DNA of 64,000 nt from Anaerobacillus isosaccharinicus. Lineage in GTDB: Bacteria; Bacillota; Bacilli; Bacillales; Anaerobacillaceae. Each line of letters opens with the position of its first letter. The first letter of the stretch is position 1. The position numbers and the translations under genes are program-made. The DNA lies in assembly GCF_001866075.3 (NCBI RefSeq), contig NZ_CP063356.1, forward strand, positions 2,656,164 to 2,720,163, given 5' to 3'. Below are positions 59,630 to 64,000 of the stretch, piece by piece. A model generated the notes under the pieces. It saw only the letters and a program-made list of their open reading frames with translations. It ran no database searches and was not told the DNA's origin.

Positions 59630-60727
59630 ATGAAAGAAATTAAATTAAAGGTAGAAGGTAAAATAAAGAGATTAACAAATAAAACATTTAAGTTCGATGA
59701 ACGCGTAAGTGAAGGCTGGTTTTCAGCAGTATATTTCTTGAAAACAGGAGAGATTGTTGAACGGTTTAAAAAAAATAATGTAGTAACTACGCAATTTTTT
59801 CAGAAAACAGACGCTGTTCTTTGTGGCACAGATGAAGTTATTGCCTTAATTAAAACATTTGCTAAAAATGTGGACGAGCTTGAAATCCATTCATTAAAAG
59901 ACGGTGATAAAATTCAGCCGTTTGAAACGGTCTTAACAATAACTGGACCTTACCAAAACTTTGGCTATTTAGAGGGAATCATCGATGGTATTTTGGCTAG
60001 ACGGACCTCTGTAGCGACGAATGTCTATAACGTCGTTAAAGCGGCTAGTTTATCAGGGGTCAAAAAGCCAGTTATCTTTATGGGCGACCGTGATGATCAT
60101 TTCACTCAGCAGGCTGGTGACGGTTATGCTGCATACATAGGTGGTTCTATTGCTCAAGCTACCCACGCCATGAATGAGTGGTGGGGGAAAAAGGGAATGG
60201 GAACTATGCCGCATGCGTTAATTCAATTGTTTGAAGGTGATGTAGTGGCAGCAACGAAAGCTTACAAAGAAACTTTTCCAGAAGATGACCTCATGGCCCT
60301 TGTTGACTACAATAATGATGTCATTACTGACGCCCTTAAAGTTGCCAGAGAATTTGGTAGCGAATTGAAAGGGGTTCGGATTGATACATCAAAAACGATG
60401 GTTGATCAATATTTCTTTAGAAACCCAGATGTATTAGGTTGCTTTGATCCTCGTGGGGCAAATCCTGAACTCATCTTTGCTCTTCGTAAAGCACTTAATG
60501 ATGAAGGCTTTCACCATGTGAAAATCATTGGATCAGGTGGCTTTGATGCAAAACGTATCGAGGAATATGAAAAAAGAAACGTACCTGTTGATATTTATGG
60601 TGTTGGAAGTAGCCTATTAAAAATCAATATTGGTTTTACTGGTGATAATGTTCTATTAAATGGAAAGCACCAAGCAAAAACAGGCCGTAAATACCGACCA
60701 AACCCTCGCCTAGAGAAAATAGATTAA
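59630..60727 (+). CDS. pncB: Nicotinate phosphoribosyltransferase
   Basis: 365 residues; joins nicotinate and PRPP to give nicotinate mononucleotide in NAD salvage. GDRDDHFTQQAGDGYAAYIGG, GTMPHALIQLFEGD with the conserved His, VRIDTSKTM and IIGSGGFDAKRIEEYE (phosphate-binding) match the NAPRTase family. It belongs to the shorter 350-370-residue type, not the 490-residue PncB of B. subtilis. AAGGGGTATTG precedes the ATG. A terminator follows. Confidence 0.88.
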   Translation: MKEIKLKVEGKIKRLTNKTFKFDERVSEGWFSAVYFLKTGEIVERFKKNNVVTTQFFQKTDAVLCGTDEVIALIKTFAKNVDELEIHSLKDGDKIQPFETVLTITGPYQNFGYLEGIIDGILARRTSVATNVYNVVKAASLSGVKKPVIFMGDRDDHFTQQAGDGYAAYIGGSIAQATHAMNEWWGKKGMGTMPHALIQLFEGDVVAATKAYKETFPEDDLMALVDYNNDVITDALKVAREFGSELKGVRIDTSKTMVDQYFFRNPDVLGCFDPRGANPELIFALRKALNDEGFHHVKIIGSGGFDAKRIEEYEKRNVPVDIYGVGSSLLKINIGFTGDNVLLNGKHQAKTGRKYRPNPRLEKID

Positions 60728-60733
60728 TCAATC

Positions 60734-60769
60734 CGCACGAGCATCTTCTTAAAGCTCGTGCGTTTTTTT
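60734..60769 (+). terminator. Terminator after pncB
   Basis: CGCACGAGC (60734-60742) and GCTCGTGCG (60754-60762) are perfect complements, followed by seven T. Confidence 0.95.
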
Positions 60770-60906
60770 ATATAAAGTGAAAACCGATAATTTTTTTTCA
60801 GGCATAGAAATGAGTAACACATAAAAATAATAAAATATAAAAAAAGTTCTATCCTATGGATGAAGAATACTTTTAGAAGATTATTTAACTGAGGGAGAGA
60901 AAAACG

Positions 60907-61446
60907 ATGTTTCCAATTTTAGAGACAGATAGATTCATATTAAGGGAAATAACTGAAACTGACACAGCAGGAATTTTTGCTTGTTTTTCAAATGAGGAAG
61001 TAACGAAATATTATGGCCAGGAAACATTAAAGAACAAAGAAGAAGCAAAAGAATTTGTAACTTTCTTTGCCCAGAGCTACCGCGATAAAAGGGGGATTAG
61101 GTGGGGAATTGAACTTAAAAGTACGAGGGAGTTTATTGGTACTATTGGATTTAACGCCTTATCTCTTAAACATAAACGGGCAGAAATTGGTTATGAACTT
61201 TTGCCACAGCATTGGCGAAAAGGATATGCTACTGAGGCCATATCAAAAGTACTTGAGTATGGTTTTAATGATCTAGGATTAACTCGTATTGGTGCAGTAG
61301 TGTTTGTTGAAAACATTGCATCAAGCCAATTGCTTTTAAGGTTAGGTTTTGAAAAAGAAGGGGTACTAAAACAATACATGTATCAAAATGGCATTGCCCA
61401 TGATACTTATGTTTATGGATTACTAAAGGAACAAGCCTATGAATAA
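60907..61446 (+). CDS. GNAT acetyltransferase (RimJ/RimL type)
   Basis: 179 residues. LETDRFILREITETDTAGIFACFSNEEVTKYYG at the start, EIGYELLPQHWRKGYATEAISKVLEYGF as the acetyl-CoA loop, and NIASSQLLLRLGFEKEG are typical. GAGGGAGAGAAAAACG precedes the ATG. Its stop overlaps the ATG of the next gene (ATGAATAA), so the two are coupled. Substrate unknown; ribosomal-protein or small-amine acetylation is possible. Confidence 0.87.
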   Translation: MFPILETDRFILREITETDTAGIFACFSNEEVTKYYGQETLKNKEEAKEFVTFFAQSYRDKRGIRWGIELKSTREFIGTIGFNALSLKHKRAEIGYELLPQHWRKGYATEAISKVLEYGFNDLGLTRIGAVVFVENIASSQLLLRLGFEKEGVLKQYMYQNGIAHDTYVYGLLKEQAYE

Positions 61447-61777
61447 ACTAAAATTAATTACAACGTTTTTACCAGCAATCGTCATGTTAAGTATAGCCTT
61501 GTTAACTTTTACAAATATTATTGATACAAAAGAATTATTTATCATCGGACTATTATTAATGTTTCCAATCCTTTATTTAGTCCAAGGAATGGCTTGCGGG
61601 TCTGGCAAAGGGAATATTTATATATCTTTATTGGTATCTACAATCACCTTTATCATCATTACGATGTTATTTTTAAATGCAACTGCGCTCATGTATCTGT
61701 TTTTATATTTAATCGTTGGATTATTTGGCTATGGAATTTCAGTTTTCTCAAGGAAAAATATATCTAAACGTAAATAA
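61439..61777 (+). CDS. Small integral membrane protein
   Basis: 112 residues with four hydrophobic helices (about 8-26, 34-50, 60-80, 84-102). The loop MACGSGKGNIY holds a Cys and Gly-rich turn; the C-terminus is basic (RKNISKRK), so it faces the cytoplasm. No family recognised. Start overlaps the acetyltransferase stop by eight nt, and another membrane gene follows 21 nt later; the three probably form an operon. Confidence 0.65.
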   Translation: MNKLKLITTFLPAIVMLSIALLTFTNIIDTKELFIIGLLLMFPILYLVQGMACGSGKGNIYISLLVSTITFIIITMLFLNATALMYLFLYLIVGLFGYGISVFSRKNISKRK

Positions 61778-61798
61778 AACTTGCAAGGAGTTGATCTT

Positions 61799-62257
61799 TT
61801 GAACTATGTCGGCTGGTTATTTGTTCTAGCAGCTTATATTGCTGTGATTGGGATATTCATTTCATTTAGACAGATGTTACAAGTAATTGAAGAGAAAGTA
61901 GAAAATCAGGAACTTATTGATCAAGTTCTCTTTCAAAAAGAAATGAGTCGCTTTTTCATTCGAGTAGCGTTAATTGAAACGATCCCAATTATCTTAATTG
62001 TAGCAGGATTTATGCTGTTGGAATCGGTAAATAGAGGCTTGAGTCTTTATGATATTATTTTGCAACTTGGGTTAATACTTATCGTATTCTTCTTTGGTGT
62101 CGTCAACGTATTTCGTATTAGAGGGCGGATTGTTTCTCTAGCAAATATTGATGGTGCGACGAAAGGTTTTGTTAATACATTAGTATTCATTGGCCTAGGC
62201 CTCATTGCAGCAATTCCAATTATTTCAATAGTGGCATTATCCCTCATGACTGCTTAG
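61799..62257 (+). CDS. Membrane protein with ATP-synthase-c-like helices
   Basis: 152 residues, four helices (about 4-24, 55-75, 88-105, 125-150). TTG start at 61799 with CAAGGAG eight nt upstream. FIRVALIETIPIILIVAGFML in the second helix looks like the ion-binding outer helix of F0 subunit c (ALxEAxPIIxxV), and GLGLIAAIPIISIVALSLM in the last helix looks like a second copy without the Glu. A YhaH/YtrH-like or other small family is possible. Function unknown. Confidence 0.6.
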   Translation: MNYVGWLFVLAAYIAVIGIFISFRQMLQVIEEKVENQELIDQVLFQKEMSRFFIRVALIETIPIILIVAGFMLLESVNRGLSLYDIILQLGLILIVFFFGVVNVFRIRGRIVSLANIDGATKGFVNTLVFIGLGLIAAIPIISIVALSLMTA

Positions 62258-62264
62258 TTAAAAT

Positions 62265-62297
62265 GGGCACTACAGAATAAGTAGTGTTCATTTTTTA
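62265..62297 (+). terminator. Terminator after the membrane-protein operon
   Basis: TGGGCACTAC pairs with GTAGTGTTCA through G-U pairs around a 7-nt loop, followed by six T. Confidence 0.75.
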
Positions 62298-62385
62298 TTG
62301 CCTTTCTAAAAAACTTGTATAAAAGAAAAAAATCTTATATAGTAGTTGCAAGCTAATTACATTAATTACTCAACGAGGTTTTTTT

Positions 62386-62688
62386 ATGAACTATATAAAA
62401 TTAATATTCCTTCTACTCTTATTACTTCCCTTCTCTGTTTATGGAGAAGGAAATGACGATCTTGTTATAAGTATTCAGAATGATGAAGGTAAAAGTGACG
62501 ATTATGCTTTGCTTTCTTCAAATGAAAGTAACGATCATGTCACTCATTACATAAAGAGCTTTCGATTTCTAGATTTAGAAGAACCTTTAAAGGAAGAGTT
62601 TTTGTCATCTCCAATCTATTTAATTAAAAGATTTGAATTATTAATGGTTATTAAGTTCAATACGTCATTTTATACTCACTTCTTCTAA
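62386..62688 (+). CDS. Secreted small protein, hypothetical
   Basis: 100 residues. An N-terminal signal peptide (IFLLLLLLPFSVYG, cleavage likely after YGE) is followed by an acidic, polar stretch (DDLVISIQNDEGKSDDYALLSSNESND) and a hydrophobic, aromatic end. No family is recognised, and the sudden hydrophobic C-terminus could mean a frameshift or degeneration. ACGAGG lies before the ATG. The next gene starts 27 nt later. Confidence 0.5.
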   Translation: MNYIKLIFLLLLLLPFSVYGEGNDDLVISIQNDEGKSDDYALLSSNESNDHVTHYIKSFRFLDLEEPLKEEFLSSPIYLIKRFELLMVIKFNTSFYTHFF

Positions 62689-62715
62689 CCATTTTAGAAG
62701 AAAGGTGGGTTAACA

Positions 62716-62859
62716 ATGAATAACATTGAGGAAAAGAAGGATTCACAAGCAAAGTTTTTCGTGAAAGAATCTATAAACGGTTTAATTATCGGCTTACTAT
62801 TAATGGTTTTTGTGTTTCTATTCGTTCATTTTGTTTTAGGAATAAAGGCTTTTTCATAA
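62716..62859 (+). CDS. Small single-pass membrane protein, 47 residues
   Basis: Reading frame MNNIEEKKDSQAKFF..., with GAAAGGTGGG before the ATG at 62716. The first 20 residues are charged; then one long hydrophobic helix (about 24-43, LIIGLLLMVFVFLFVHFVLG) and a short tail. A terminator follows directly. Small peptides of this type often modulate membrane partners; the MscS gene is next but separately transcribed. Confidence 0.65.
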   Translation: MNNIEEKKDSQAKFFVKESINGLIIGLLLMVFVFLFVHFVLGIKAFS

Positions 62860-62866
62860 ATTAATA

Positions 62867-62889
62867 GGCTACCCAAGGGTGGCCTTTTT
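62867..62889 (+). terminator. Terminator before the MscS gene
   Basis: GGCTACCC-aa-GGGTGGCC folds into an 8-bp stem with one T-G pair, followed by five T. Confidence 0.85.
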
Positions 62890-62971
62890 CCTTTTCAATT
62901 TCACAAAAATAGCAGATAATAAAAATGAACTACATAATAACGGTGTGAAATTCATTCAACGAGGTATATAA

Positions 62972-64000
62972 ATGGAACTAATTGAAATTTTAATCTCATT
63001 ACCTATCTGGGTAGACATAGGCGTTTCTTTCTTTATATTTATTTTTTTCCTCCTACTTAGGAAGCTTTTTACAAACTATGTTTTTAAATTAATGTTAAGA
63101 GTAGCAAAAAAATCTCCGACGGCAGTACTGACAAATATCTTTTTGGCATTTGAAAAGCCGCTAAGATGGTTTTTTGTCTTTCTAGGTCTATACCTAGCTA
63201 TTCTTAACTTACCTTATGAGCACGGCTTTGAAGATCGAATTATTCAAATCTATCGCACGTTAATTATCATTTTAATCACCTCAGGGTTATATAATTTTTC
63301 TTCAGCCTCATCATTATTTTTTGAAAAAATGGGTTCAAAGCTTCATGTTGAGGTAGACAAAATCTTACTACCAATTTTATCAAAAACATTACGCTTTATT
63401 ATTGTGGCTATAGCCATAAGTATTATTGCCCAAGAGTGGGAATATGATATTAATGGTTTTGTTGCAGGCCTTGGATTAGGTGGGTTAGCTCTTGCATTTG
63501 CAGCTCAAGAAATTATAGAGGATTTCTTTGGCGGCATTGTGATCATGACTGAAAAACCATTTACGAAAGGTGATTGGATTAAGACAAAAGATGTCGAGGG
63601 CACCGTAGAAGAAATTAATTTTCGGAGTACAAGAATTCGAGCGTTTCGCCAAGCGCTAGTGACTGTACCAAACTCGAAGTTAGCCAATACCGCTATTTTA
63701 AATTGGACTAAAATGGGGAAAAGGCAAATTACCTTTCATTTGGGTGTAACTTTAGACACACCAAAGAATAAGCTTCAATCTTGTATTAAGGAAATAGATC
63801 AGCTTTTAAAAACTCATCCGGAGATCCACCAAGAAACGATTTTTGTTCATTTCGATGGATTTAACAAAAATAGCTTAGACATCTTTTTATATTTCTTTAC
63901 AAAGACAACTGTCTGGGGAGAATACTTAGCAGTAAAAGAGGATGTGAACTTAAAAATTCTCGAAATCATGAAAAATGAAGGTGTTCAGATTGCTTTCCCT
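62972..64000 (+). CDS. MscS-family mechanosensitive channel (3' end outside window)
   Basis: 343 codons are visible and the frame is open at the window end. Helices lie at about residues 12-30, 65-85, 95-112 and 130-148, then the pore helix and beta domain: NGFVAGLGLGGLALAFAAQEIIEDFFGGIVIMTEKPFTKGDWIK is the MscS signature. TVPNSKLANTAILNW and the later C-terminal alpha/beta domain follow. It resembles the longer YhdY-type proteins and would release solutes under osmotic downshock. ACGAGGTATA lies before the ATG at 62972. Confidence 0.9.
   Translation, partial: MELIEILISLPIWVDIGVSFFIFIFFLLLRKLFTNYVFKLMLRVAKKSPTAVLTNIFLAFEKPLRWFFVFLGLYLAILNLPYEHGFEDRIIQIYRTLIIILITSGLYNFSSASSLFFEKMGSKLHVEVDKILLPILSKTLRFIIVAIAISIIAQEWEYDINGFVAGLGLGGLALAFAAQEIIEDFFGGIVIMTEKPFTKGDWIKTKDVEGTVEEINFRSTRIRAFRQALVTVPNSKLANTAILNWTKMGKRQITFHLGVTLDTPKNKLQSCIKEIDQLLKTHPEIHQETIFVHFDGFNKNSLDIFLYFFTKTTVWGEYLAVKEDVNLKILEIMKNEGVQIAFP

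Overview
The window is low-GC DNA whose gene content and order are those of a Bacillaceae chromosome. Much of 12-59 kb carries the same genes that cluster around the ytgP-ytkP-amyX-trmB-ytoP-sftA region of Bacillus subtilis: ytgP (murJ), ytzG, ytzE, pepV, a ytkP/cysK-like gene, thpR (ytlP), amyX, ytmP, ytzH, trmB, ytnP, ytoP, ytpP, ytpQ and sftA. Strong AGGAGG-type ribosome sites, lipoprotein signals and Rho-independent terminators fit this. I saw no rRNA, tRNA, prophage, complete insertion sequence or CRISPR array.

Region 1 (1-10.05 kb) is a catabolic operon for unsaturated or keto-deoxy uronates, of the kind released from pectin or similar polyuronides. A divergent IclR-family regulator (only its first 31 codons are in the window) faces a sigma-A-type promoter with IclR-like palindromes and a cre-like site. 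The operon encodes a D-2-hydroxyacid dehydrogenase, a TRAP transporter (DctP, DctQ, DctM), KDG kinase, a zinc alcohol dehydrogenase, two KduD-type reductases, KduI, KDG/KDPG aldolase and a YhcH-family protein, and ends in a strong terminator. Together these import the uronate, isomerise and reduce it to 2-keto-3-deoxygluconate, phosphorylate it and cleave it to pyruvate and glyceraldehyde-3-phosphate. No polysaccharide lyase is in view.

Region 2 (10-21.3 kb) holds a PrsA/SurA-like lipoprotein and a degenerate HD-GYP protein. A cell-wall group follows: a YtgP/MurJ flippase and two SEDS glycosyltransferases (FtsW-like and RodA). After it come a pseudouridine synthase, YtzE, a YjfB-family peptide, dipeptidase PepV and an MFS transporter. 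Region 3 (21.5-25 kb, minus strand) is a MoxR-DUF58-DUF4129 operon in which the third protein lacks the usual transglutaminase core. Region 4 (25-38 kb) contains cysteine synthase, ThpR, LrgAB, a NERD-like protein, an orphan HicB-like protein, pullulanase AmyX, YtmP, YtzH, an RDD protein, TrmB, YtnP and pyrroline-5-carboxylate reductase.

Region 5 (38-44 kb) is the most accessory part. A TetR regulator with three identical-core operators precedes an ABC exporter whose ATPase gene is frameshifted. After it come a dispersed repeat fused to a truncated histidine kinase, a NUDIX hydrolase, a small PCP-reductase-domain protein and an 811-nt intergenic stretch with a 52-bp tandem repeat. Region 6 (44-64 kb) carries YeeI, a phosphonate-type ABC importer whose permease is frameshifted, YtoP, a PTS IIC protein, YtpP, an LCP-family protein, YtpQ, SftA, nicotinate phosphoribosyltransferase, several small membrane proteins and a MscS channel cut by the window end.

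Two features run through the window. One is a family of intergenic inverted repeats built from TGTAGAATGTAAAATG-like arms around a TTCGAA core; some copies supply the stop codon of the gene before them. The other is a smaller family built on a GGGGTCAGACCCC palindrome next to paralogous terminator hairpins. Three genes are visibly broken: the ABC ATPase, phnE and a kinase fragment. A fourth, at 45.6 kb, has no recognisable start codon. No single locus stands out as a clearly new system. The best leads are the repeat families, the 52-bp tandem array, the transglutaminase-less TgpA-like protein and the orphan PCP-reductase-domain protein.
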